Made by a program: the position numbers and the translations under genes. Positions 15,517 through 22,845 of a DNA stretch of 64,000 nt are shown piece after piece (the first letter of the stretch is position 1; each line of letters starts with the position of its first letter). Location: positions 558,001-622,000 of the forward strand of contig NZ_FXTJ01000002.1 of assembly GCF_900182545.1 (NCBI RefSeq), read 5' to 3'. The stretch is from Geodermatophilus aquaeductus (GTDB lineage: Bacteria > Actinomycetota > Actinomycetes > Mycobacteriales > Geodermatophilaceae). The notes beneath the pieces are model-generated. The model did not search any database and was not told the DNA's origin. It saw only the letters and a program-made list of their open reading frames with translations.

Positions 15517-15885
15517 GTGCGCGATCCCGGCGTCGACACCCTGCTGGCCGGCTCGGACCATGCGATGGTCCCGGCCGTGCAGCGGCTGCGGACCGCGCTG
15601 CTCGACGACGTCGACGGGCTCTCCGAGCACGTGAAGTGGCGCTCCCCGACGTTCCTCCACGGCGGCGCGGACCGGCTGACGGTGGACCTGTCGCGGGCCG
15701 GCCGGGCGGTGCTGGTGTTCCACCGCGGGGCGCGGGTGCGCGCGGACTTCACCTTCGCCGACCCCACCGGCCTGATGGGGTGGCGCGGGCCCGACCGCGC
15801 GCTGGTCACCTACACCGACGCCACGGCCCTCGACGCCGCCGTCCCGGTGCTGACCGGGCTGGTCCGGGACTGGGTGCGGGCCTAG
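15517..15885 (+). CDS. DUF1801 (YdhG-like) protein
   Basis: A 122-aa protein of the DUF1801 / YdhG superfamily. The family pattern is a helical start that mentions monomer interfaces ([19 protein letters not shown]), the [15 protein letters not shown] segment with the conserved Lys-Trp, two strands, and a C-terminal helix. The fold is known; the biochemical role is not. GTG 15517 has a strong SD (GGAGGAGG directly upstream). Its 3' end overlaps the convergent MarR gene by 4 bp. Confidence 0.8.
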   Translation: MRDPGVDTLLAGSDHAMVPAVQRLRTALLDDVDGLSEHVKWRSPTFLHGGADRLTVDLSRAGRAVLVFHRGARVRADFTFADPTGLMGWRGPDRALVTYTDATALDAAVPVLTGLVRDWVRA

Positions 15886-16373
15886 GGGACGTCCCCGCCG
15901 TGGGCGACCCGGCGGCTGCTGTCGGGGTCGAGCGCCTCGACGACGGTCTCGAGGACCTCGCGCAGCGCCTCGGTCTGCTCGGCGGTCAGCGGGTCGAACA
16001 GCGCGGCGCGGACGGCGTCGACGTGCCCGGGCGCCACGCTGCGGACGAGGTCCCAGCCGGCGTCGGTGAGCACGGCGAGGTTGCCGCGGCCGTCCTCGGC
16101 CGAGCGCTCCCGGCGCACCCAGCCGCGGTCCTCCAGCCGCGCGACGGTGTGCGAGAGCCGGCTCTGCGACTGGTTGGCCCGCCGCGCCAGGTCGCTCATC
16201 CGGCGGCTGCGGCCGGGCGCCTCGGACAGCATCGCCAGGACGACGTAGGCGGCGTGGGAGAGGCCGGCGTCGCGCTGGAGCTGGGCGTCGAGCTCGCGCG
16301 GGAGCAGCTCGGCCAGGGTCAGCCAGGCCCGCCAGGCCCGCTGCTGCGTGTCGTCCAGCCAGCGCGCGGTCAC
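15882..16373 (-). CDS. MarR-family transcriptional regulator
   Basis: A 163-aa winged-helix regulator. It shows LPRELDAQLQRDAGLSHAAYVVLAMLSEAPGR (dimerisation helix and start of the wHTH), RRMSDLARRANQSQSRLSHTVARLEDRGWVRRERS (recognition helix) and the wing DGRGNLAVLTDAGW. GTG 16373 is preferred over upstream codons because TACCGT lies exactly 6 nt before it (leaderless). It is divergent from the alpha-oxoamine synthase gene; the 215-bp gap holds two inverted repeats, so it may regulate that enzyme and itself. Confidence 0.88.
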   Translation of the reverse strand: MTARWLDDTQQRAWRAWLTLAELLPRELDAQLQRDAGLSHAAYVVLAMLSEAPGRSRRMSDLARRANQSQSRLSHTVARLEDRGWVRRERSAEDGRGNLAVLTDAGWDLVRSVAPGHVDAVRAALFDPLTAEQTEALREVLETVVEALDPDSSRRVAHGGDVP

Positions 16374-16416
16374 GCGGCGACGGTACCGGCGCGTCGTCAC
16401 CCCGATGCGCTGTCTG

Positions 16417-16432
16417 CCACCTGACCTGGTGG
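16417..16432. promoter_or_regulatory. Inverted repeat in the MarR / oxoamine-synthase intergenic region
   Basis: CCACC and GGTGG arms with a 6-nt centre, 44 bp from the MarR start. Its place between divergent genes and its size fit an operator for the MarR protein. This is inferred from position only. Confidence 0.35.
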
Positions 16433-16463
16433 TACGCACTGTGAGCGGCCGACCACCGCGTGA

Positions 16464-16484
16464 CACCCGTCGGGGGGACGGGTG
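16464..16484. promoter_or_regulatory. Second inverted repeat upstream of the oxoamine synthase
   Basis: CACCCGTC / GACGGGTG arms (8 bp, perfect) around five G residues. A further copy of the GTGACACCC word overlaps and follows the right arm. It is about 105 bp before GTG 16589 and could be an operator or a hairpin in the leader. Confidence 0.35.
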
Positions 16485-16588
16485 ACACCCGCCAGGACTG
16501 TGAGCTGATCCACCGTTGACGCTCCGTCACCGGCGACTGAGGGTGTCCAGCGGCCGGATCGACCGGCCGACCAGCGAACGGAGACCTC

Positions 16589-17866
16589 GTGCCCCACGGC
16601 AACACGCCCGCCCCCACTCCCCCCGGCGGCCGGCGCGACGCCTTCGCTCCCCTGCTCGACAACCCCCTCGCCGCCCTCTTCCGCGAGCACGACCGCGCGG
16701 GCGTGGCCACGCACGGCGTCCCCACCGGCGGAGCCCCCGAGCCGATCACCGTCTACGACGACGGCGTCCCGCGGGTGAACCTGGGCAGCAACAACTACCT
16801 CGGCCTCGCCGGCGACCCGCGGGTCGTGGAGGCCGCCGTCGACGCCGTCCGCCGGTTCGGCACGAGCACCTCGGGCAGCCGCGTCCTCAACGGCACCACC
16901 CGGCTGCACCTGCAGCTGGAGGAGGAGCTGGCCGACCACTACGGCGTCGAGGCGGCGGTGCTGACCTCCTCGGGCGTCAACGCCAACGTCGCGCTGCTCT
17001 CCACCGCGGGCGGCCCCGGCGACGCGCTGCTGGTCGACGCGCACGCCCACGCCAGCGTGCACGCCGGGGCGGCCGCCAGCCGCGGCACCGTCGTGCGGTT
17101 CCGGCACAACAGCCTCGAGTCGCTGGCGCAGCGGCTGGACCGGCTCGACCCGCGGGCCGGCGCGGTCGTCGTCGTCGACGGGGTCTACTCGATGACCGGC
17201 GAGACCGCGCCGCTGGCCGGGCTCGCCGACCTGTGCGCCGCGTACGGCGCGCGCCTGGTGGTCGACGAGGCGCACGGCCTCGGCGTGCTCGGCGAGCGGG
17301 GCCGCGGCGCGGCCGAGCACTGCGGCGTCCTCGACCGGGTCGACGCCGTGACGCTCGCCTTCAGCAAGTCGCTGGCCAGCGTCGGCGGTGCGGTGCTGAC
17401 GTCGCGGGCGGTGGCCGACGGCATCCGCGCCAGCGCCATGCCCTACGTCTTCAGCGCCGCCAACGAGCCGGCCGGCGTCGGCGCGGCCCTCGCGGCGCTG
17501 CGCATCCTCCGCGCGGAGCCCGAGCGCCGCGACCGGCTGCGCGAGAACGGCGCCCGGCTGCGCGTCGAGCTCTCGGTGGCCGGCACCCCGCCCCTGTCCG
17601 GCAGCGGCGCGGTCATCGCCGTCCCGACCGGCAGCGAGGAGGCGACCGCCGCGGCGTGGCGGGCCGCCTACGAGTCCGGCGTCTACTGCAATGCGGTCGC
17701 CTACCCGGCCGTGCCGCGCGGGCAGGGGGTGCTGCGGCTGTCGGTGATGGCCACGCACACCGCCGAGCAGCTGCAGGCGGCCGCGGGCTCGGTGGCCGCG
17801 GCGGTCCGGTCGACCCGGGACGCGCAGGTGTCCGAGGAGGTCAGCGGGCGGCTCGCCGTCGCCTGA
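16589..17866 (+). CDS. Alpha-oxoamine synthase (AONS/SPT-like PLP enzyme)
   Basis: A 425-aa PLP-dependent enzyme that condenses an amino acid with an acyl-CoA and loses CO2. The fold-type I markers are VNLGSNNYLGLAGDPRV, TSTSGSRVLNGTTRLHLQLEEELA, VVVVDGVYSMTGETAPL, LVVDEAHGLGVLGERGRG (the Asp-x-x-His cofactor site) and LAFSKSLASVGG, where the Lys is the Schiff base. The FSKSLASVGG form and the downstream context favour a serine-palmitoyltransferase-like member over KBL; no bio genes are adjacent to support BioF. It has a 40-residue Pro-rich N-terminal extension. GTG 16589 has an adjacent GGAGA SD. It is divergent from the MarR gene. Confidence 0.85.
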   Translation: MPHGNTPAPTPPGGRRDAFAPLLDNPLAALFREHDRAGVATHGVPTGGAPEPITVYDDGVPRVNLGSNNYLGLAGDPRVVEAAVDAVRRFGTSTSGSRVLNGTTRLHLQLEEELADHYGVEAAVLTSSGVNANVALLSTAGGPGDALLVDAHAHASVHAGAAASRGTVVRFRHNSLESLAQRLDRLDPRAGAVVVVDGVYSMTGETAPLAGLADLCAAYGARLVVDEAHGLGVLGERGRGAAEHCGVLDRVDAVTLAFSKSLASVGGAVLTSRAVADGIRASAMPYVFSAANEPAGVGAALAALRILRAEPERRDRLRENGARLRVELSVAGTPPLSGSGAVIAVPTGSEEATAAAWRAAYESGVYCNAVAYPAVPRGQGVLRLSVMATHTAEQLQAAAGSVAAAVRSTRDAQVSEEVSGRLAVA

Positions 17867-17881
17867 CCGGCGCGGCCCCCG

Positions 17882-18460
17882 TCAGCGCGGGGTCGAGGCC
17901 TGCGGGCGGAACGGCGCGCCGTGGCCGGGGACGACGAGGGTGGCCAGGCCGAGCACGCGCTCGCGCTGCTGCCGCAGCTGCTCGCGGTCGGGGGCGTACG
18001 GGTCGTCGGCGGGGCCCTCGCCGGTCCACCACAGGTGGGTCAGCGCCACGACGTCGTCGGGCGTGCCCACCAGCGTCGTCACGTCCTGCGGGGTGTGCCC
18101 GGGCGTGGCCAGCAGCCGCACCGACGGCGTCAACTCGACCCCGTCGGCCGGACGGCGGATGAAGACGTCACCCTCGATGACCGACTGGAAGTCGTGCACC
18201 GGCACCACCGGGAACAGCGCGATGTTCACGGTGTGGTCGAGGTGGTGGTGGCTGACGACGACGTCGGTGACGTCCCCGGGTGCGACGCCGAGGTCGCGCA
18301 GCGGGCGCAGCAGCAGGTCGCGGTCGGCCACCATCCCCGGGTCGACGACGACCACCCGCCCGGCGTCGCGGACGAGGGTCACCGTGCCGGCGACGTTCGG
18401 CAGCCGGGCGTACCCCTCGACGAGGACGTCGACGCGGGCGGTGCGGGCGAGGTCGGCCAT
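17882..18460 (-). CDS. MBL-fold metallo-hydrolase
   Basis: A 192-aa metallo-beta-lactamase-fold protein. The metal motif is SHHHLDHT (H-x-H-x-D-H), followed by LLATPGHTPQDVTTLV (third His) and VVPGHGAPF at the C-terminus. DPGMVADRDLLLRPLRDLGVAPGDVTDVVVSHHH resembles MBLAC1/glyoxalase-II-type hydrolases. It is small for the family but contains the core metal ligands. The substrate is unknown. ATG 18460 has TACGGT 7 nt upstream (leaderless). It ends 15 bp from the convergent oxoamine synthase. Confidence 0.88.
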   Translation of the reverse strand: MADLARTARVDVLVEGYARLPNVAGTVTLVRDAGRVVVVDPGMVADRDLLLRPLRDLGVAPGDVTDVVVSHHHLDHTVNIALFPVVPVHDFQSVIEGDVFIRRPADGVELTPSVRLLATPGHTPQDVTTLVGTPDDVVALTHLWWTGEGPADDPYAPDREQLRQQRERVLGLATLVVPGHGAPFRPQASTPR

Positions 18461-18522
18461 GAGCGCGACCGTAGGGCGGCCGCGGTCCTCCCGCAGGAGG
18501 GCGACCCGCACGGACCACGTCC

Positions 18523-19554
18523 TCAGCGGATCGCCGTCACCGCGGTGAGCGCAGCGCCGGCGGGACCGATCCGCTCCGGCGGGTCCGGCTGCAGGCCCGC
18601 CTCGCGGATCTGCCCGAGCAGCAGGTCGACGGCGGGCAGCTCCATGCGGCCCTCCTGCGCCCGCAACAGCAGGTCCAGGTGCCGGCTGAACAACTGCGGC
18701 CTCGCCACGGTGGTGACGACCACGAGGGCGCCACCGGGCGCCAGCAGACGGGCGACCGCGCTCAGCAACTCCACCCGCTCGTCGAGCGGCACGTAGTAGA
18801 CGACATTGGCGAGCAGGGCCAGGTCGATGCGGTCGGTGAGGGCGCCGGGGCGACCGGCGGCGAGCACCGTCCGGATGTCGACCGCCTCGACACCGGCCCG
18901 GTCGGCCAGGCCCCGCTCGCTCAGGGTGCGCCGGGCCAGCGCCGCGGCGTCGGGGTCGACGTCCACACCGATGCCGGTGGCGTCCGGAGCGGCCTCGAGC
19001 ATCGCCGCGAGGTGGAGGCCGGCACCGCATCCGATGTCGAGCACCCGGCGCGGCCGGCGCTCGCGGACCGTCCGGGTGAGCAGATCGTGGAGCAGCGGCT
19101 CCAGGACGGCGGAGAGCCGGGCGATGACCCCGGCCTGCTCCTCGACGTCACGGCGTCGCGGGCCGCCGGAGAGCAGCGGTCGCAGCTCCCGGTAGAGCCC
19201 GGTGTGGTAGCCGCCGAAGCCCTCGTAGACGGCCCGCACCCGGTCGTCATCGACGACCGCTCGACCGGCCCTGGTGAGCGCCCACGAGCCCTCGCCCGTG
19301 ATGAACCCCGCCGCCGCCAGCACGCGGAGGTAGGCCGCCAGCAGGTCGGGATCGGGCACACCCAGGCGGTCGGCCAGTGCGGCGGTGCTGACCGGCCCCC
19401 CGACGAGCGCGTCGAGCACCCCGAGCTCGGCGGCCGCCGCGACCACCTGCAGGCGGACCGCCGCCTGCCCGTCCCGCGCCGCCCGCAGCAGCGCGCGGAG
19501 GTTCCCGCTGCGCAGCACCTCGGCCAGCACTCCCGGGTTGGGCATCCTCGCCAT
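18523..19554 (-). CDS. SAM-dependent methyltransferase with N-terminal winged-helix dimerisation domain
   Basis: A 343-aa class I methyltransferase of the O-methyltransferase-2-like layout. Residues 1-110 form a helical/winged-helix dimerisation domain (LQVVAAAAELGVLDAL, STAALADRLGVPDPDLLAAYLRVLAAAGFI). From about 165 the Rossmann fold starts with RRVLDIGCGAGLHLAAML (SAM-binding glycine loop), GIGVDVDPDAAALARRTL, LALLANVVYYVPLDERVELLSAVARLLAPGGALVVVTT. Start ATG 19554 has SD GAGGGGG 8 nt upstream; ATG 19545 is the alternative. The substrate is unknown. It is divergent from the FmdB/Ruc-like gene. Confidence 0.88.
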   Translation of the reverse strand: MARMPNPGVLAEVLRSGNLRALLRAARDGQAAVRLQVVAAAAELGVLDALVGGPVSTAALADRLGVPDPDLLAAYLRVLAAAGFITGEGSWALTRAGRAVVDDDRVRAVYEGFGGYHTGLYRELRPLLSGGPRRRDVEEQAGVIARLSAVLEPLLHDLLTRTVRERRPRRVLDIGCGAGLHLAAMLEAAPDATGIGVDVDPDAAALARRTLSERGLADRAGVEAVDIRTVLAAGRPGALTDRIDLALLANVVYYVPLDERVELLSAVARLLAPGGALVVVTTVARPQLFSRHLDLLLRAQEGRMELPAVDLLLGQIREAGLQPDPPERIGPAGAALTAVTAIR

Positions 19555-19722
19555 CGAGCACCCCCTCGGCGAAGGGCGACGGTAACGCACCCCGACCGCC
19601 CGGTCCGCGGTCCTGCCGGACCAGCTGCAGCCGGCATCCCGGCACCGCGATCGCACGCCCGATCCCCGCGATGGTGACACTCGGCAACACACGTGGACGC
19701 CGGGCCCGGGCCTGGCGCATGA

Positions 19723-19749
19723 TTGGCAGTCGAGGTCCCCGAGTGCCAG
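19723..19749. promoter_or_regulatory. CIRCE-like HrcA operator
   Basis: TTGGCAGTC - 9 nt - GAGTGCCAG. The CIRCE consensus is TTAGCACTC-N9-GAGTGCTAA. The spacer is exactly 9 and the arms pair at 7 of 9 positions. It lies 55 bp before the FmdB/Ruc-like start, with a CATGAT -10-like hexamer (19718-19723) touching its left edge. This placement would let HrcA repress the gene outside heat shock. Confidence 0.65.
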
Positions 19750-19803
19750 CCTCCGCCGGCGCCCGGCCCCGCCCCACCCCCGCTCGACCAGGAGTGCCAC
19801 ACC

Positions 19804-20145
19804 GTGCCCACGTACCAGTACGTCTGCACCAACCCCGAGGGCAAGCACCACTTCGAGGTGGTGCAGTCCTTCACCGACGCGGCCGTGGCCGAGTGCCCGA
19901 CCTGCGGCGCCCCGGTGCGCAAGGTCTACGGCTCGGTCGGTGTGGTCTTCAAGGGCTCGGGCTTCTACCGCACCGACAGCCGCTCCAGTTCCTCGGCGAG
20001 CGAGACGGCGACGAGCACCTCGTCCTCCTCGGACTCGACGCCCGCGAGCACGTCCTCGTCGTCGTCGTCGTCGTCGTCGAAGGAGTCCTCGAGCAGCTCG
20101 TCGTCGTCCTCCTCGGGCGGCGGCAGCAAGGCCGCCGGCAGCTGA
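19804..20145 (+). CDS. ruc: FmdB-family zinc-ribbon protein, Ruc-like redox-regulated chaperone
   Basis: A 113-aa protein. The N-terminal zinc ribbon runs to residue 40: PTYQYVCTNPEGKHHFEVVQ..., then AECPTCGAPV. The CxxC at about 33-36 is clear; the first cluster has one Cys at position 7 and histidines at 14-15. A VFKGSGFYRTDSR segment follows. From about residue 60 the protein is almost pure Ser with few charged residues, encoded largely by TCG/AGC repeats, hence disordered. M. tuberculosis Rv0991c (Ruc), a zinc-ribbon protein with a disordered tail, acts as an oxidation-activated chaperone and is heat-induced. The CIRCE-like operator upstream fits that. Start GTG 19804 has SD AGGAG. Chaperone function here is inferred. 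Confidence 0.8.
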   Translation: MPTYQYVCTNPEGKHHFEVVQSFTDAAVAECPTCGAPVRKVYGSVGVVFKGSGFYRTDSRSSSSASETATSTSSSSDSTPASTSSSSSSSSSKESSSSSSSSSSGGGSKAAGS

Positions 20146-20230
20146 GCCCGGGCCGTCCACAGCCGGACGGCCGCTCCACAACCGCTGCGCCCCGGGTCCC
20201 CGGGGGCCGCGCGGCGGTGAACCTGGGCCG

Positions 20231-20842
20231 GTGGTCCGCCTCCGCCGCCCCCGCTCCCCCGCCACCCTGCTGCGCCGGTGCCTCGCGGCGGCGCTCGCCG
20301 TGGGCGCCCTCGTGCTGGCCCTGCGCCCGCCGCCGGCACCTGCGACGCCACCGCCTCCCGGCACGCCGGTCGTCACCGCCGCCGCCGACCTGACGGCGGG
20401 CACCGTGCTCACACCCGACCTGCTGCGGACCGTCGAGCTGCCGCCCGCGGCGGTCCCCGCCGGCGCCGCCGCCGACCCGGCGTCGCTGGAGGGCCGGGTG
20501 CTCGCCGCGCCGCTGCGGGCCGGCGAGCCGGTCACCGACGTCCGGCTGCTCGGCCCGGGCCTGACGGCGCTGCTCCCGCCCGGGCAGGTCGCCGCGCCGG
20601 TTCGGCTGGCCGACCTCGCCGTCGCCGGGCTGGCCGCCGCCGGGGACCGGGTCGACGTGCTCGCCACCGCGCCCGGCGCGGCCCGCGCCGAGGTCGTCGC
20701 CTCCGCCGCGCTGGTCCTGGCCGCGCTCCCGGACGACGGCGGCGGACTGCTCGTGCTGGCCGTCGACGAGGCCACCGCCGCCACTCTGGCCGCTGCGGCC
20801 ACCACCGCCACGCTGACGTTGAGCCTGCCCGGGTCGCCGTGA
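20231..20842 (+). CDS. SAF-domain (CpaB-like) membrane-anchored protein
   Basis: A 203-aa protein with an N-terminal membrane segment (LLRRCLAAALAVGALVLAL), a Pro-rich linker and then a SAF domain: VVTAAADLTAGTVLTPDLLRTVELPPAAVP ... LEGRVLAAPLRAGEPVTDVRL. The remainder (DRVDVLATAPG..., EVVASAALVLAAL) matches the beta-rich RcpC/CpaB C-terminal domain. CpaB-type proteins help assemble Flp pili, but no tad/flp gene is in the window. The gene lies between the FmdB/Ruc-like gene and mscL, a common actinobacterial order. GTG 20231 is chosen because the TM segment follows at once. Confidence 0.8.
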   Translation: MVRLRRPRSPATLLRRCLAAALAVGALVLALRPPPAPATPPPPGTPVVTAAADLTAGTVLTPDLLRTVELPPAAVPAGAAADPASLEGRVLAAPLRAGEPVTDVRLLGPGLTALLPPGQVAAPVRLADLAVAGLAAAGDRVDVLATAPGAARAEVVASAALVLAALPDDGGGLLVLAVDEATAATLAAAATTATLTLSLPGSP

Positions 20843-20854
20843 GGGGATGGCCGG

Positions 20855-21250
20855 GTGCTCAGGGGCTTCAAGGACTTCGTACTGCGCGGCAACGTCGTGG
20901 AGCTGGCCGTCGCGGTCGTCATCGGCGCGGCGTTCACCGCGGTCGTCGACGCGTTCACCGACTCGTTCCTCACCCCGCTGATCGGCCTGGTGACCGGCGG
21001 CGGCGGGATGGGCGGCGAGTTCACCGTCGACGGCGAGACGTTCACCTACGGCGCGTTCGTCAGCCAGGTGGTCACCTTCGTGCTGACCGCGGCGGTCGTG
21101 TACTTCCTCGTGGTGCTGCCGATGACGCGGCTTGCCGAGCGTCGCCGCCGCGGCGCGGAGGCCGGGCCGGCGGCGCCCACGCAGGTCGAGCTGCTCGCCG
21201 AGATCCGCGACCTGCTGCGCGCCGAGCAGGCCGGCACGCGGGCTCCCTAG
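20855..21250 (+). CDS. mscL: Large-conductance mechanosensitive channel MscL
   Basis: A 131-aa pentameric channel that opens at high membrane tension to release solutes during hypo-osmotic shock. It has the amphipathic N-terminus and conserved FKDFVLRGNVVELAVAVVIGAAFTAVV (TM1 pore helix), the periplasmic loop with FTVDGETFTYG, TM2 (FVLTAAVVYFLVVLPMTRL), then a charged linker and the C-terminal coiled-coil helix LLAEIRDLLRAE. Length matches the family. GTG 20855 is 12 bp after the SAF gene; they are probably co-transcribed. It ends 4 bp into the convergent YbaK-like gene. Confidence 0.95.
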   Translation: MLRGFKDFVLRGNVVELAVAVVIGAAFTAVVDAFTDSFLTPLIGLVTGGGGMGGEFTVDGETFTYGAFVSQVVTFVLTAAVVYFLVVLPMTRLAERRRRGAEAGPAAPTQVELLAEIRDLLRAEQAGTRAP

Positions 21251-21945
21251 TCGCTGCCCCAGTGCGGCGGGCGGTCCTCGAGGTAGCGCCGGTCGGGGTC
21301 GGGCTCGTCGGGCCGCTCGCCCCAGCCGACGTCGCGGTCGTCGGGCGCCCGCTCCGCCGCCAGTACCGGCGCCGGGTCGGGGGCCTCGGTGATCGGCACG
21401 CCGAGCCCGTGGAGCACCTCGGCCGTCGGCAGCGCGGCCAGGACGGACCCGGGCACCGCGATCTTCGCCCCCCGCGTCCCCGAGCCGACGACGACGAGGT
21501 CGGCGGCGGCCACCGCGGCCTCGACCAGAACCGGCCAGGACGCCGGCAGGCCGATCGGGGTGATCCCGCCGTAGGCCATCCCGGTCTCGGCGACGGCGAC
21601 GTCCTGCGGCGCGAACGACGCCTTGCGGGCGCCCAGGTGCCGGCGGACGAGTCCGTTGACGTCGGCGCGGGTGGTGGCCAGGACCAGGCAGGCGACCAGC
21701 GTGGTCTGCCCGGCCCGGCGGGCGGCCACGACGACGCAGTTGGCCGAGGCCTCGGGCGGCACGCCGTACGCCTCGGTGAACGCGGCGGTGTCGGCCAGCG
21801 CGTCGTCCACGGGCGCGACCCACGCCGGACCGCCCAGGGCGGGCAGGGCGGCCGCCACCGGGTCGCCGAGCAGGTCGGGCCGCGCGGCGGCCGGCTCCCA
21901 GGTCAGCGAGCCGAGGACGGGGGGCTGGTCGCGGGGGTCCGGCAC
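21247..21945 (-). CDS. YbaK/ProX-type aminoacyl-tRNA deacylase domain protein
   Basis: A 232-aa protein with the YbaK/aminoacyl-tRNA-associated fold: SANCVVVAARRAGQTTLVACLVLATTRADVNGLVRRHLGARKASFAPQDVAVAETGMAYGGITPIGLP, including the ...R-K-x-S/A-F... and ...G-G-I-T-P-I-G-L segments of the active cleft. It hydrolyses or binds mis-acylated tRNA in related proteins. An N-terminal extension of about 60 residues and an acidic C-terminal tail (DRDVGWGERPDEPDPDRR) flank the domain. GTG 21945 has CAGGAT 7 nt upstream and is divergent from the VOC gene, which has the same hexamer and spacing. Confidence 0.82.
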   Translation of the reverse strand: MPDPRDQPPVLGSLTWEPAAARPDLLGDPVAAALPALGGPAWVAPVDDALADTAAFTEAYGVPPEASANCVVVAARRAGQTTLVACLVLATTRADVNGLVRRHLGARKASFAPQDVAVAETGMAYGGITPIGLPASWPVLVEAAVAAADLVVVGSGTRGAKIAVPGSVLAALPTAEVLHGLGVPITEAPDPAPVLAAERAPDDRDVGWGERPDEPDPDRRYLEDRPPHWGSD

Positions 21946-21952
21946 GCCCGCG

Positions 21953-22028
21953 ATCCTGCCCCGTGGCCGGATCCGCGCGATCGTCGGCCCGATCCCCGGC
22001 GGTGCCGCGGGCCGGTGCCGGTCAGGAT
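21953..22028. promoter_or_regulatory. Divergent leaderless promoters with identical -10 hexamers
   Basis: CAGGAT on the minus strand (21958-21953), 7 nt before GTG 21945, and CAGGAT on the plus strand (22023-22028), 7 nt before ATG 22036. Confidence 0.5.
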
Positions 22029-22035
22029 GAGGGCC

Positions 22036-22395
22036 ATGATCGGTCAGTTGCACTCCGTCGTGGTGGACGCGCCGGACGCACACGCGCTCGCCACCTTCTA
22101 CGCCGAGCTGCTGGGGCTGGAGGTGAGCAAGGGCGGCCCCGGCGACGACTGGGTCGTGGTCAGCGGCCAGGGTCACCGGCTGGCGTTCCAGCAGGCACCG
22201 GACCTCGTGCCGCCGGACTGGCCCGACCCGCAGCGCCCGCAGCAGTTCCACCTCGACGTCTACGTCGCCGACATCGACGAGGCCGAGCCGGAGGTGCTCG
22301 CCCTCGGCGCCCGGAAGCTGCCCGGCGGCGGGGGCGACTTCCGCGTGTACGCCGACCCGGTGGGCCACCCCTTCTGCCTGGTGTGGGACGCGTGA
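22036..22395 (+). CDS. VOC-family (glyoxalase-like) protein
   Basis: A 119-aa vicinal-oxygen-chelate protein with two beta-alpha-beta-beta-beta units: QLHSVVVDAPDAHALATFYAELLGLEV at the start, and QFHLDVYVADIDEAEPEVLALGARKL and VYADPVGHPFCLVW in the second half. The H/E metal ligands typical of glyoxalase-type domains are only partly present (the first-strand His at position 6, His in QFHLDV), so enzyme activity is uncertain. Related proteins include resistance determinants and unknowns. ATG 22036 is leaderless by the CAGGAT spacing. The next gene starts within its stop codon (GTGA), so translation is coupled. Confidence 0.85.
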   Translation: MIGQLHSVVVDAPDAHALATFYAELLGLEVSKGGPGDDWVVVSGQGHRLAFQQAPDLVPPDWPDPQRPQQFHLDVYVADIDEAEPEVLALGARKLPGGGGDFRVYADPVGHPFCLVWDA

Positions 22396-22808
22396 GCGCC
22401 GAGCTGCCCGGCGTGGACCGGTCCTCCAGCAGCGCGTTCGTCGCCGCCACCGGCTTCGACGTCGGCGAGGTCAGCGGCACCCGGGTCACCGGCACCGTCG
22501 AGCTCGGCCCCGACCAGCACACCCCGTGGGGCGTCGTCCACGGCGGCGTCTACTGCGCGGTCATCGAGTCCGCGGCCTCGATCGGTGCCAGCGCGGCCGT
22601 GGCCGACCGCGGCCAGTTCGCCGTCGGGGTGAACAACAGCACCGACTTCCTGCGGCCGGTCACCGCCGGCCGGGTCGACGTCGTGGCGGAGCCGATCCAG
22701 CAGGGCCGCACCCTGCAGTTGTGGCTGGTGCAGCTGACCCGCGAGGACGGCAAGCTCGTCGCCCGCGGCCAGGTGCGCCTGCAGAACGTGCCGATGCCCG
22801 GGTCGTGA
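22392..22808 (+). CDS. PaaI-type hotdog-fold thioesterase
   Basis: A 138-aa acyl-CoA thioesterase-like protein. The hotdog helix motif is HTPWGVVHGGVYCAVIESAASIGA (the HGG...E/D signature), followed by VGVNNSTDFLRPVTAGRVDVVAEPIQQGRTLQLWLVQL and EDGKLVARGQVRLQN. This is the standard PaaI/UPF0152 arrangement. GTG 22392 overlaps the VOC stop by 4 bp, so the two are translated together. The VOC-thioesterase pairing suggests a role in metabolite clean-up, which is inference. Confidence 0.9.
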   Translation: MSAELPGVDRSSSSAFVAATGFDVGEVSGTRVTGTVELGPDQHTPWGVVHGGVYCAVIESAASIGASAAVADRGQFAVGVNNSTDFLRPVTAGRVDVVAEPIQQGRTLQLWLVQLTREDGKLVARGQVRLQNVPMPGS

Positions 22809-22816
22809 GCGGTGGG

Positions 22817-22845
22817 GGGGCGCCGTGGCCGCACCGCGGCGCCCC
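22817..22845. terminator. GC hairpin between convergent genes
   Basis: GGGGCGCCG (22817-22825) and CGGCGCCCC (22837-22845), 9 bp, perfect, 11-nt loop, filling the space between the thioesterase stop and the stop codon of the convergent glycosylase/PUA-like gene. Confidence 0.55.

Noticed and set aside
20040-20130. TCG/AGC repeats as a microsatellite or CRISPR-like array
   Set aside because: They are in-frame Ser codons of the Ruc-like protein with no spacer structure.
19965-20351. Minus-strand frame with a poly-Asp run opposite the FmdB poly-Ser tail
   Set aside because: It is the mirror of the TCG/AGC repeats in the Ruc-like gene and has no start signal of its own.
18523-21045. Very long minus-strand frame covering the FmdB/SAF/MscL region
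   Set aside because: Only 18523-19554 encodes a methyltransferase. The rest is low-complexity antisense of the plus-strand genes.
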